DNA from: Cymbomonas tetramitiformis | Taxonomy: Eukaryota; Chlorophyta; Pyramimonadophyceae; Pyramimonadales; Pyramimonadaceae | Assembly (NCBI GenBank): GCA_001247695.2 | Contig: LGRX02009775.1 | Coordinates: 1 to 14,984, forward strand | DNA length: 14,984 nucleotides | Direction: 5' to 3' | Shown: positions 1 through 8,687 of the stretch, one piece after another | Position numbering within the stretch: the stretch's first letter is position 1 | How the letters are laid out: every line of letters begins with the position of its first letter | Notes under the pieces: model-generated | The model's database searches: none | What the model was told of the DNA's origin: nothing | What the model saw: the letters and a program-made list of their open reading frames with translations, nothing else | Made by a program: the position numbers and the translations under genes

Positions 1-443
1 AGTGACGTTTCAAGGTATCTTCCGAGGTTTACGTTACGGATAGATATTGCGCTGCCGTTCGTATCGTATTTCACAGTGACGAATTAAAAACGAATATGTT
101 TTTACGGCTTTTTTATATAATGCATCCACCTCTTCCTCCCTTCAGAGAGCTTACTCCCCCGAAGTTCACAGAAATACTATGGAGAGCCCGATTTTGGGGC
201 TTGGTTTAATGCAAACGGAGTGGGCCCTGCTTAACGAGATATTGGAGGGTCTCTATGAGTCCACTTTAAATCCTTCACCCGATCTGCCCCAGTGCTCCTT
301 TTATTTTTAGGTCCGGTACGCGCGCTTTGACGAACATTTCATAGAGTGGAATCGACAACGTACTAATGTGAAATTTGTTTTAGTTATGTGTGTCAATCAT
401 AACTCAGGATCACAACTCCGTCCACCTCAGTATCCGGTAGCTG
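1..443. repeat. Repeat unit copy 1, left half (interrupted)
   Basis: This segment matches 13067-13506 in the same orientation with only scattered substitutions and one 3-bp length difference in a T/A run near 110. The copy is already under way at base 1, so its true left end lies outside the window. It ends at the AGCTG target site (439-443), where the Gag-only element has inserted, and it resumes at 3007. It contains a TATA-like stretch (about 114-120) followed by a pyrimidine-rich run, which would suit an LTR-type promoter in the plus direction, but no LTR ends are proven. It could be a solo LTR, part of a larger direct-repeat pair, or another dispersed repeat. Confidence 0.85.
439..443. 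other. Target-site duplication, left copy (AGCTG)
   Basis: AGCTG occurs directly before 444 and again at 3007-3011. The uninterrupted repeat copy has it once, at 13502-13506. This is the footprint of a 5-bp staggered integration, the size typical of LTR retrotransposon integrases. Confidence 0.9.
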
Positions 444-697
444 TTATAGGAAGAATGATCTGGTAATATATTTGTAACGGGTAAATATATTAGCAGTAAA
501 GCACAGAAAACACGCAGGGCCGGGTGCTCGGAACGGTGATAACATAAACTGATAAGTTAGGCTAACGCGGAGGCTAACTAGCAGGTCACGGATCGATGTC
601 ACGGCTAACTGGGTGTCACACGTCACACACACGGCGAGGGGTGAAACAGGGAGAAGCAGGCCCCCATACAGTGGGGGGGAAATCAGCTTCCCCGTGA
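444..697 (-). repeat. 3' LTR (minus orientation) of the Gag-only element
   Basis: This 254-bp terminal direct repeat looks base-for-base identical to 2753-3006, which implies very recent integration because both LTRs are copied from one template. It contains short GTCAC repeats (about 595-635) and a G7 run near 673. On the minus strand it ends in CCTATAA. Confidence 0.9.
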
Positions 698-710
698 CAC
701 CACCTACCTC
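698..710 (-). other. Candidate polypurine tract
   Basis: On the minus strand this is GAGGTAGGTGGTG, a G-rich, mostly purine run directly abutting the 3' LTR. That is where plus-strand DNA synthesis would be primed in an LTR element. It is interrupted by T residues, so the call rests on position as much as on composition. Confidence 0.4.
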
Positions 711-864
711 ACGACCCCGAAGGTGTGAGTGGACATCCCGAAGCAAGCAAACCCTAAAACCTAAACTCAATGTCACTTAATGTCTGGAGTCAGAGACCCA
801 ACTAGATGTAAACAAGCATGGGCACTGTGCAGCAAGTGAATTGGCTAAGGCTAGAGTGCACGGT

Positions 865-2507
865 TCATTGCAAGTGCTTTTGATCGGTCTTGGAGCTTCC
901 GACGAACGGCGGAACCCATGGGGTCTCACGGAAAGCCGGCCAATCTTCATCTCCTTCAGCAAAACCCAGCATCGTGATCGGCTCGGAGTCGAAGGCAAAG
1001 TCCAGACTCCCACAGTGTTGCGGCATGCCTGCCGTGTCGGAACCCTCGGCCGGCACGGAGTGCACGTCGGAGTCCGCGGCGGGCGCGTGATCGAGAGATG
1101 GAGGCGGGTCGGCCGGGGAAGCCATGAAGGTCATGACCGCCGCATCCGGCGGCGGGTCAGGCTGCTGCTCCGCGAGCACCACAGACTGGGCGGTGGCACC
1201 ACCAGCCCCCTGGAACGAGGCGAGGGCGGCAGCGAACTCACGCGGCAGTGGTCGATTGCCCGCTGGAAGAGCGGCGTCGGGGACACGCGATGCGTTGTAG
1301 GCCTCTTTGCACGTGAAGGGGCAAATGCCCCGCGTGTCATGGTGAGCGTCGGTGAGCCCCCACAACCGAAAGCAGAGAATGCACGGATACCCGACACCCT
1401 TCCAGCGCATGATTAGGGCACCAGGCGGCTCGGGCCGCCACTCACCCACGGGCTTGATGGAGTGGGTCGGCTCGCGATGGGCGGAGGCGGAGTTGAATGA
1501 CGGTTTCTTGGGACGGTAGTCACCGTCACCACCACCACCACCAGGGGGAGGGGTGGGGACGGTGTCAGCGGCGGGGGTGGCGAAAGGCAGCTCCTCCCTC
1601 CACACCGTGCGCACACGTAGGCACAATGTGGAAAAAGAGAACCGCGCACCACCACGGAGTTCACGGATGATGGGGACGTACAACGGGGTCACGAAGGGTG
1701 AATGCTTGGCGGAGGTGGTGAGGATGTGGTAGAGGTCCTTCACTCTCTTCTCCTCGCTGTACCCGACGTTGATGCGCGCGTGCTTGTCGCCCAAGTCACG
1801 GATGGTGGTAAGTTGGGGGGCGGGGTCGTTGTTCTCGTCGATGATGGTGGAACGCATTTTGACCCAAAAACGGTCCGTGTCGGAGTCCGGCACTCCCTCC
1901 ACCTCGTACCTCGACGCTGAAGAATGTAGCGGCCATCCCCAGGGTGTTCACGTGCTGCTTCGGTGTACAAGGCCAAGGCAGTACCACGTAGAACAACTGG
2001 TAAGACGGTGAACACGATCTCGTTCAAGACGACGTGGTAGAAGTCATAATCGTGCTCGAGGTCGAGGATCTTGGAGAAATCCGTGAAGGAGACGGGGAAG
2101 AGAACGTGACGGAGCGCGGAGAGGAGGGCAGTAAAATCGGTGTCGGCAGTCTCGTTGTCGAGCGTGAAACCACGTTTAGGGTTGAACCCTCCAGTGCGCA
2201 AAATGGTGATGACGTCGGTGGAATAGGTGAAGGCGTACGATAGTTGCTCCAGGTATTCATTTTCCCTCCCCTCCTCCACCGGAGTGGAGGAAAGTACTGA
2301 CGGGTCGTTGAAGAACATGGAGGCAGTCGGCGATGGCCGTAATGACGATGGCCGCGAACGCAAGGAGGCGGTGGTGATGATCCTCCTTGGACGCGAAGTG
2401 CCAGGTGAATTGGCGTTTGATGACGGTGAGGACTGCGGGGATGCGGCGCCAGTCTGCCTTGCAGACCGCAGAGCCTCTGCAAGGGTATTTTGACGGTGTT
2501 GAGACAT
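865..2507 (-). pseudogene. Gag-like protein, split by one frameshift
   Basis: Translation starts at ATG 2507 and stays open to about 1917. The homologous reading then continues in another frame to the TGA at 865-867, roughly 547 codons in all. At the junction the text passes smoothly from ...GDGRYILQR in the first frame to RYEVEGVPDSDTDRFW in the second. This fits loss of a single base near 1915, although a programmed frameshift cannot be excluded. The N-terminal 70 residues are Ser/Pro/Arg-rich and disordered-looking. The middle is helical and Gag-like. Near 1304-1384 is a Cys/His cluster (CX2C, then His about 10 residues on, then C) that is longer than a standard zinc knuckle. The C-terminus is acidic and proline-rich. 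It would form the particle and package element RNA. I assign it as Gag from architecture and position between LTRs; the precise family is not recognised. Confidence 0.65.
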
Positions 2508-2752
2508 ACTTGGAACGAAGTAAGATGCCAGAATTTCGACGGAAGTGGTAACGGATAAGAACGGATTGAACGGAAAAGCAAACCACCAATCACAAACGGT
2601 AGGCGGAGTACTCGAACGGGTAAAGACGGTAACGGAGATGTCTTTAAACCGCTGACGGATTAGAACGGATAAGTACGGATGTAGAATCGGTGATGAGGCC
2701 GAAGCGAGTAAAATGTTGTGAGCACCACTAGCGCGGTACGGGACCGATAACC
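2508..2752 (-). other. 5' leader of the Gag-only element
   Basis: This is non-coding sequence between the 5' LTR and the Gag start, where a primer-binding site and packaging signal are expected. On the minus strand the LTR is followed by GGTTATCGGTCCCG, which does not start with the usual TGG complementary to a tRNA 3' CCA, so no primer tRNA can be named. The leader is rich in ACGG repeats, listed separately. Confidence 0.55.
2539..2680. repeat. Clustered ACGG motifs in the Gag-only element leader
   Basis: ACGG occurs about eleven times in roughly 140 bases. A 17-mer, AACGGATAAGAACGGAT at 2550-2566, recurs with one mismatch at 2664-2680. On the RNA (minus) sense these read CCGT. They are spaced irregularly, unlike a simple tandem array, and could be protein- or RNA-binding sites. 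No function is demonstrated. Confidence 0.6.
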
Positions 2753-3006
2753 TTATAGGAAGAATGATCTGGTAATATATTTGTAACGGGTAAATATATT
2801 AGCAGTAAAGCACAGAAAACACGCAGGGCCGGGTGCTCGGAACGGTGATAACATAAACTGATAAGTTAGGCTAACGCGGAGGCTAACTAGCAGGTCACGG
2901 ATCGATGTCACGGCTAACTGGGTGTCACACGTCACACACACGGCGAGGGGTGAAACAGGGAGAAGCAGGCCCCCATACAGTGGGGGGGAAATCAGCTTCC
3001 CCGTGA
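2753..3006 (-). repeat. 5' LTR (minus orientation) of the Gag-only element
   Basis: This is identical by eye to 444-697. On the minus strand it begins TCACGGGGAAGC immediately inside the right AGCTG duplication. It should carry the promoter, but I see no strong TATA box upstream of the Gag start beyond AT-rich stretches near its 3' end (about 2770-2800). Confidence 0.9.
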
Positions 3007-3121
3007 AGCTGCGGATTACTGGCCATAAGATCCGAATGACAAACCACGGTCTGGCAAAGGTAGCATAGCAGTTTTTATTTATCCACAGATATGGTACCCG
3101 CATGTATGCGTATCTGTGCAA
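3007..3121. repeat. Repeat unit copy 1, right part
   Basis: This matches 13502-13615 with a few substitutions and one single-base gap. It begins with the right-hand AGCTG duplication. Similarity to copy 2 stops abruptly after 3121 (GCAA), where the sequence changes to the tail of the Ty3/Gypsy element. That point is either the natural end of the repeat or a rearrangement junction. Confidence 0.85.
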
Positions 3122-3282
3122 GGGTATGATTTGGTACAAGGCTCACTACACCTTAGCAAGGAAGGATCAATTTCCTGCTTCTTATGCAACATAATGACAG
3201 AACATTAAGAGCAAGGTATATAGATGATCGACATGTATTAGTATATATTACAAGAAGTAAGGGTAATAGGCTTAATATAACG
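3122..3282. other. Untranslated tail between repeat unit and pol
   Basis: This AT-rich stretch has no open frame of note. A 3' LTR starting TGTAACACCC would be expected here for the minus-strand Ty3/Gypsy element, but neither that motif nor a polypurine tract is present. The element therefore appears truncated at its 3' end. Confidence 0.5.
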
Positions 3283-4018
3283 TTAGCCTTCATAGGCAGC
3301 TATCATGTCTGCTGCATTGGTCAGCTCTGTGGCTTTGACCCAGGTGGCATGCTCAGGGCCGTACAGTAGCCTGCATATCGCACTAAATAGTACTTGACAC
3401 CTCTAGTGATCTTATCTGAGAGTATATGTGATATCTCAAACAGTGGTTGCCCTTCTTCGGTGATCATCTGTGACAGAGGCAAAGGTGCTTGGATTGAGCC
3501 ATTGTACAGCTCTATTCTGGATACAGGCTGAACCGGATGGATACGAATGTCGAGATCCCCGAAATCTAACTCATAAGCACGTCCATGGCTGAGCACTTTA
3601 GATATGATAAACGGCCCAATGTATGGCTGCGTAAAGTGCCTGCCTGCCTCTGTCAAACCAGTTCATTGAATAAACTCAGTCCGTAGAAGAACTTTCTGCC
3701 CTACTGCAAATTGTCGGGGCATGCGAGTCGTATTGAATCTGGCTCGGTTGATCTCTGCTGCTCAGGAAATGTTATCTACCGCGTTGGCATGTACAGCCGA
3801 GTACTGGTCAAAATGATCTCGAATAGCATTCTGTTTTGGAATAGGAGCTTCTGGCGGAATAGTGATTGCCAGATCATGAGGCGAAAGTGGCTGCGCCATC
3901 GAGTCGAGATAAAAATGGCGTGTAACCAGTCGTAGCAGAAACCGTGTTGTTAATTGCAAACTCCACCAGAGGCAACTTGTCCTCCCACGAATTGGCTGAA
4001 GTATCATTGCAACAACAC
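3283..4018 (-). pseudogene. Integrase C-terminal region and chromodomain (broken)
   Basis: This continues the integrase after the intron-like insert: CCCNDTSANSWEDKLPLVEF is the segment following the catalytic core. An extra T in a run (plus-strand A5 at 3911-3915) shifts the frame, and the family text resumes as FYLDSMAQPLSPHDL. TGA codons interrupt it at 3762-3764 and near 3668, both where the surrounding text is otherwise conserved. It then reads GRHFTQPYIGPFIISKVLSH, typical of the Gypsy integrase GPF/Y module. The last part is a chromodomain (FEISHILSDKITRGVKYYLV, then YAGY). A further shift near 3362 moves the chromodomain end (GPEHATWVKATEL) into another frame, which closes with TAA at 3283-3285. 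In this family the chromodomain guides integration to marked chromatin. Confidence 0.85.
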
Positions 4019-4141
4019 CTGAGGAGAAATATACTATCTAATCAGTTTATAAACCAGAGGATGGTGATTATCTATCTTTTCTGTGATAGATAGAAAAATA
4101 CTATCTCAGTTCAATCATGCATCAAACAAAATGAAAAATAC
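4019..4141 (-). other. Intron-like 123-bp insert in integrase (candidate spliceosomal intron or introner)
   Basis: On the minus strand the insert starts GTATTT and ends TTTCTCCTCAG, with a CTGAT branch-like motif about 25 bases before the acceptor. Removing it joins ...AFIEDILR to CCCNDTSANSWEDK without frame change, which restores expected integrase text. Left in place, it introduces an early TGA (4111-4113) and more stops. The 8-bp sequence CCTCAGGT (minus strand) flanks it on both sides (plus strand 4017-4024 and 4140-4147), as a target duplication would. Internally, two imperfect copies of AGAAAxATACTATCT lie near 4025 and 4093, and 8-bp inverted arms TATCTATC/GATAGATA lie near 4070-4093. 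An intron sits oddly in an element that copies itself through RNA. Confidence 0.7.
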
Positions 4142-6906
4142 CTGAGGATGTCCTCAATGAAGGCATGGCTTCTCTCATTGCTTGCATTCGACTGTGGATG
4201 GTGTGAAGACGTCATAGACAATCTCGTACCAGTAGATTTCCGCAGTGTTTGCCAGAATGAAGAAGTAAATCTGGGATCTCGATCTGAGATGATGTTCCTC
4301 GGAAGACCATGGAGCTTGAAGATATGCTGCATATATATTGAAGCAGTATGCTGAGCAGTCCAGGTCATGTTGAAGGGAATGAGATGACAACGATGAGAGA
4401 ATTGGCACATTACCACGAAAATACTGTCGTGCCCATTAGTGGTGATAGGCAGGTCAGTAATCCAGTCAAGGGATACATCAAGCCATTTTGTCTTAGGCAC
4501 ACAATATCGTATATGTGACTGACCATAAGGTTTGTGTCTCCTCGTTTTCTGGCATTGACACACGGGGCACTCCCGAATGTACTGAATGGATGCCTTCGTC
4601 ATTCCTGGCCAGTAATATCGGCTACGCAATAAATGAAGCATGCGATTTTTGCCTACATTACCAGAAATAGTGGCTGAGTGGCACACATGAAGTAGAATGT
4701 GGCGAAGCTGTGTGATCTCACCGTCATCTGTAGGAACTTTGGCAGTAGGTGGAATGTAAAGCTGTCTGCCAAAAATGGTCTTGCGATAGATCAATCCCTG
4801 AATGAGCTCGAAATTGCTGACTGACTGTGATGATGTCGATGATGCCAGCTTAGATAATATAGTCTGTGCAAATGTGTCACGATCATACTGAGATATAATA
4901 ATGTCGTGGAGCTGATGACCTGATGATGCAGATATAAGAGCAATAAATGTAGAATCTGTAGACGGAATGTCTGTTGAATGTGATTCGCCGACGTCTATAT
5001 GTTGCAGACAATCAGTGAGTTCAAAGAGTGTAGAAATACGGGTAAGTGCATATACAACATTATTCTTCTCGCCAGAAATGTGCTCTATTCGAAAGTTGTA
5101 CTCGGAGAGCTCATCCAACCACCTCGCCTGTTTGGGGCTTAGTGTGGATTTGGACTGGAAATAAACCAGTGGCTGATGATCTGAGCGAACAATAGTCTCT
5201 GGAGCTCCCAGCAAGATGTGGCGAAAGAATCGGAAGCCCTCCACAATGGCAAATAGTTCGATCTCAGGAATAGGCCAGCGTCTCTGTGTATCAGAAAGAG
5301 TGACGCTGTGATAGCCACATGGCTTCATACCTTTTCCTTGATCCTGCAATACTACTTGACCAACGTGTGTGCCTGATCCATCGACCTCCATAATAGATGG
5401 CAGTTTCTGATCTGGAAGCTGTAGTACTGGAGCATGGCAGATGGCACTTTTGAGATTATCAAATGCCTGCTGCTGCTCAGATTCCCAGACAAATTCTGCA
5501 TTCTGCAAATTCTGCAGACGATTGAGCGGCTCGGCAATCTTGGAGAACTTTGGTATAAATCTCCTAAACTGGCCGACCATGCCCAAGAATGACCGAAGAG
5601 ATGACTTGCCATCTTTAGCCATACGGCGCAGAGGCTGTTTACCAACGGTTGGACCATATGACACTGAAGGCTGGATAGCCATGACTGCACGGATTCTGTC
5701 TTCGATGATTGAAAGGCCTGCCTCTGAGATGTGGTGTCCGATAAAATCAATGGATCTGACGAACAACTCAACCTTAGAAGGCCTGATGTAGAACTGATGA
5801 TCTCTGCAGCGCTGTAAGAACTGTCGAACATGCTTCACGTGGCTGTCAAAATCTGGACTGTACACTATGGTGTCATCCATGAAAATGACCAAGAACTGAT
5901 CGATGAAGTCAAAGAATGCTCGATTTCCAACACGTAGAGCGGTCGCAGGAGCGTTAGTTAACCCGAAGGGCATCACTGTCCACTCGTATGAACCATATCT
6001 AGTACGTATTGCTGTCTTGTGGATGTCGTCTGGATGTATGGGTATCTGATGGAAAAACTGATTGAAATCAAATCTGCTAAACCATCGTGCCCCCTTAAGC
6101 TGTTCAAGAAGGGTATCATGAGGTGGCAATGGATACGTGTCCTTTATGGTGATGTTATTAAGGGCTCGATAATCACAGCACATCCTCCACTTCCCCCCTG
6201 GCTTAGGAGCGAAAATGATTGGGCATGCATATGGTGATGATGATGGACGAAGGATACCCGGCTCGACATATTTGATGATCTGTCGTTTGAGCTCCTCCAT
6301 CATAGGCACTGGAATAGTACGAACTGGCTGTGATGGTGGCTTATGCCCAGGTTCAATGTTGATGCGATGATATTCACCTTCAAACCGTTCTGGCCTATGG
6401 CAAGCTGGAAGATCCTCCTGGAAAATATCTGAAAAGTCTTCTCTGATTAGATCACGTGCTGCTGTGACCTTTGGGTCTTCCATGGTAGTGTCTGAGTCTG
6501 CAGCTGCCATGACCAATTCACCATCGACCTCTGAGAGAAAAAAGAGATAAGCTACGGCTTCTTCAGCCGACCCACTGGATCGTATACGTCGTAGGTGCTT
6601 CCTCATAGTGGTGGCACTGACCAATTCCATTTCAGGAAGGTCATCTGAATCTGGAGTCTGTTCAACTCTGGATAGAACTGTACGAACACTGGAACCTGAT
6701 GAGTGTTTCCGGGTGATCGTCATATTCTTGGACTGGAAGTCAATGTGTGGGTTCCTTCTTTCCAACCAATCCTGTCCCAGGATGACTGTGAAGGGTTTCA
6801 TGTCAATGATATAGAAATCTTCTGTATCCTTATACTTACCCAGCGTGAATGTAGCATTGGGAAGATAGGATGTACAGGGTAATTGGCTTCCTCCGGCCAA
6901 TCCCAC
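4111..6906 (-). pseudogene. Pol: protease end, reverse transcriptase, RNase H, integrase core
   Basis: This 931-codon open frame starts mid-protease, and its apparent start GTG is only the first start-like codon after the frameshift. Residues 40-62 (VILGQDWLERRNP) end the protease. Reverse transcriptase spans about 190-400, with the motif A Asp at 280 and FMDD at 342-345. RNase H spans about 500-625, with acidic residues at 509, 548 and 576, but Tyr at 619 where the family has the Asp of xDALSR. Integrase begins near 735. Its zinc site has His743, Cys780 and Cys783, but the GHxG His is Asn750. The catalytic triad D814, D875, E911 has the expected 35-residue last spacing. The open frame ends at 4111 inside the intron-like insert. 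About 20 extra residues (around 412-435) separate the polymerase from the LRSFLGM motif. Confidence 0.93.
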
Positions 6907-7204
6907 TGAGAATGATGATGAGTCTGTTGGTGATATACCAAGCTGAACTGTCTGTCGATAAATGACGATGTAGCTCCTGGATCTACCAAAATGTGAGTAC
7001 TCTGTCCATATACTTTCCCTTTGTACAACAACATCAGCTTCTTTTGTGATTTCAGCTGTGCTGTCTGTGACTGCATCTGTGCGATGTGTTCTGAGGGAGT
7101 ATCCATCTGCTGGAACTGAAGTGTCAGACTGGAAAAGACTTCTTCTGAGATGCTCTCAACCCGGCCACTTGCTTCAGTGGTATTTTCAGGCTGATTTATC
7201 CCCG
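6798..7204 (-). pseudogene. Retroviral-type aspartic protease, N-terminal part (frameshifted)
   Basis: In a frame one base off gag, the text runs from just after the gag TAA through NQPENTTEASGRVESISEEV to the ATG at 7106. It reaches the active-site motif ILVDPGATSSFIDRQ at about 6955-7000, where PGA replaces the usual TGA or SGA. After DRQ the family text (QLGISPTDSSSFSVGLAGG) is found in the downstream pol frame, so a small indel near 6950 has split the protease. The frame carrying the active site runs on as unrelated text to 6798. The protease would process Gag and Pol. Confidence 0.8.
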
Positions 7205-8575
7205 GGGTGCCCTCATCACTGGTACCTGCCCGGTACCCGGAGAGTTTCCCTGAGGAGCTGGAGCTGATGATGGAGCTGGAGCTGCAACTGCTGCATTGAT
7301 GCTCTGCTGATTCTGGAGCTCCTTAACCAGGGTGTTGACCGTTTTTAGGAGTTTGTTAGACTCACTTTTGCCACCCTGATTACTCTGTTGCTGCTGTCCT
7401 CTGTATGGATTCTGAGCTGGAGGACTGCATTTTATGGGTTTCCCATCTGGTGTCTTGGTGGAAAAACAATCCTTTGTGATGTGATTGGTACGACCACAAC
7501 GTTGACAAGGCTGGGAAGGAGATGATGCTGATCCTTTTCCTTTTCCTTTTCCCTTGCCTTTTCCTTTGCCTTTTCCTTTATTCCTCTGGGAATTCTGGTT
7601 GGCATTCTGATTCTGGTTGCCTTGATTATGGTTGGCTCTGTCATATGGCTTATTGCCACGGCCCTTGTCCTTATCTTTCTTGACTGGGCCTCCTGACTGT
7701 TCCTTCTGCCCCCTATAGTCAAGGGTCTCTGCCTGCTTCGAATGAAATACATAATTCAAATCGAGCAGAACTTGTGTGGTCTGTGCCCATGACAAGGTAT
7801 TCCTTTCATCCTCTGTCAGAAATCTGAGATGAAACTGTTTCCGAAGGTCTGACTCCATGTTACTGATGAATCTATCCTTGATCAAGACATCATCCAAATC
7901 AACTGATGCTAGAGAAGCGAGTGATGTGAATGTGCGTAAGTAATCTGAAAAAGTCTAGTTACCCTGCTGCAGTGCCATTAGATACTTTTTGGCAACTGAC
8001 CGCTTGTGGGGATTTCCGAATTGCCTGAGGAATGTATTCCTGACATCTTCATTCGTGGCATCTGGTGTTTTGGCCACGACATGAAAGTAGTGTCTGTCAT
8101 TATTCTGAATGAACGTGAGGAAGACTGTGATGAGATCCTTATCTGGTGCACCTGGATATGTAAACTGAAACTATCTGTCTACTGTCTCCATCCAAACCTC
8201 CGCATCCTGTCCGACTTTGTACTCCTTCGGTGGATTCATTTTCACCTTAAGGACAATTGTGGCTGGAATTAATGCTGCGGTGGCCTGACCATCATCTGGA
8301 TCTGTAAATGCAGGCGGGGGATTATCCTCTGAGTAATCCTCATCTGGTTCCTTAGGCTCAGTCTCTGGATCTCTGTACCGACTCATGTCTGTCTTCATTC
8401 TGCTGATGGCATCGAAATATCCTATCTGATCATACCGGGTCTGAGTGTCAGCATAACCCTTTAACCATGAAGGTATTTTGAATCTGCTGTAATGATCATA
8501 AGAACCCAGAATGTCAAAGTACCAGTTATTAGGATCTTGATCGATAGCTGGTATAGCTGCTGGTTCTTCTGCCAT
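7196..8575 (-). pseudogene. Ty3/Gypsy Gag with two in-frame TAG codons
   Basis: It starts at ATG 8575 (MAEEPAAIPAIDQ) and ends at TAA 7196-7198, a 460-codon frame counting the terminator. TAG interrupts it at codon 135 (8171-8173, before FQFTYPGAPDKD) and codon 207 (7955-7957, before TFSDYLRTFTSLASL). The surrounding text is typical Gypsy capsid, so these are nonsense changes in a single frame, plausibly from CAG. After a Lys/Gly repeat tract comes a standard zinc knuckle, CQRCGRTNHITKDC (CX2CX4HX4C, about 7476-7518). A Gln/Ser-rich tail follows. The protease continues in the -1 frame, and an expanded C4G4 run just before the stop may explain the frame change. The second half (7897-7196) is itself uninterrupted. 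Confidence 0.9.
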
Positions 8576-8615
8576 CTAAGATAAAACACCACACCAACAA
8601 AACCTTCAAAATGGA

Positions 8616-8646
8616 TGTGTGTGTGTGATATATATATATATATATT
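8616..8646. repeat. GT/AT dinucleotide microsatellite
   Basis: A (GT)n run followed directly by an (AT)n run, in the leader of the Ty3/Gypsy element. Confidence 0.9.
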
Positions 8647-8687
8647 GTACATGTATTATTTTTGTACATTGATATAATGAGGTGAAG

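Larger units (their letters stand above)
444..3006 (-). mobile_element. Gag-only non-autonomous LTR-type retrotransposon
   Basis: The 2,563-bp insertion is delimited exactly by comparison with the empty site at 13502-13506 and by the AGCTG duplication. It has 254-bp direct terminal repeats (444-697 and 2753-3006). Its one coding region is on the minus strand (2507 to 865) and is Gag-like. No protease, reverse transcriptase, RNase H or integrase motif is present in any frame. The overall design (LTR, gag, LTR) resembles the TR-GAG class described in plants. Read on the minus strand, the termini are TCACGGGG...CCTATAA, not the canonical TG...CA. Mobilisation would need pol functions in trans. 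The TR-GAG comparison is an inference from structure, not from sequence similarity. Confidence 0.85.

Noticed and set aside
841..1416. A 191-codon plus-strand frame and others opposite the Gag-like gene
   Set aside because: They lie antisense to GC-rich Gag coding sequence, lack protein-family character, and are Arg/Gly-rich as expected of shadows.
7955..8173. TAG as a sense codon (alternative genetic code)
   Set aside because: The 931-codon pol frame has many glutamines but no in-frame TAG or TAA, so general reassignment is not supported. Point mutations explain the two gag TAGs.
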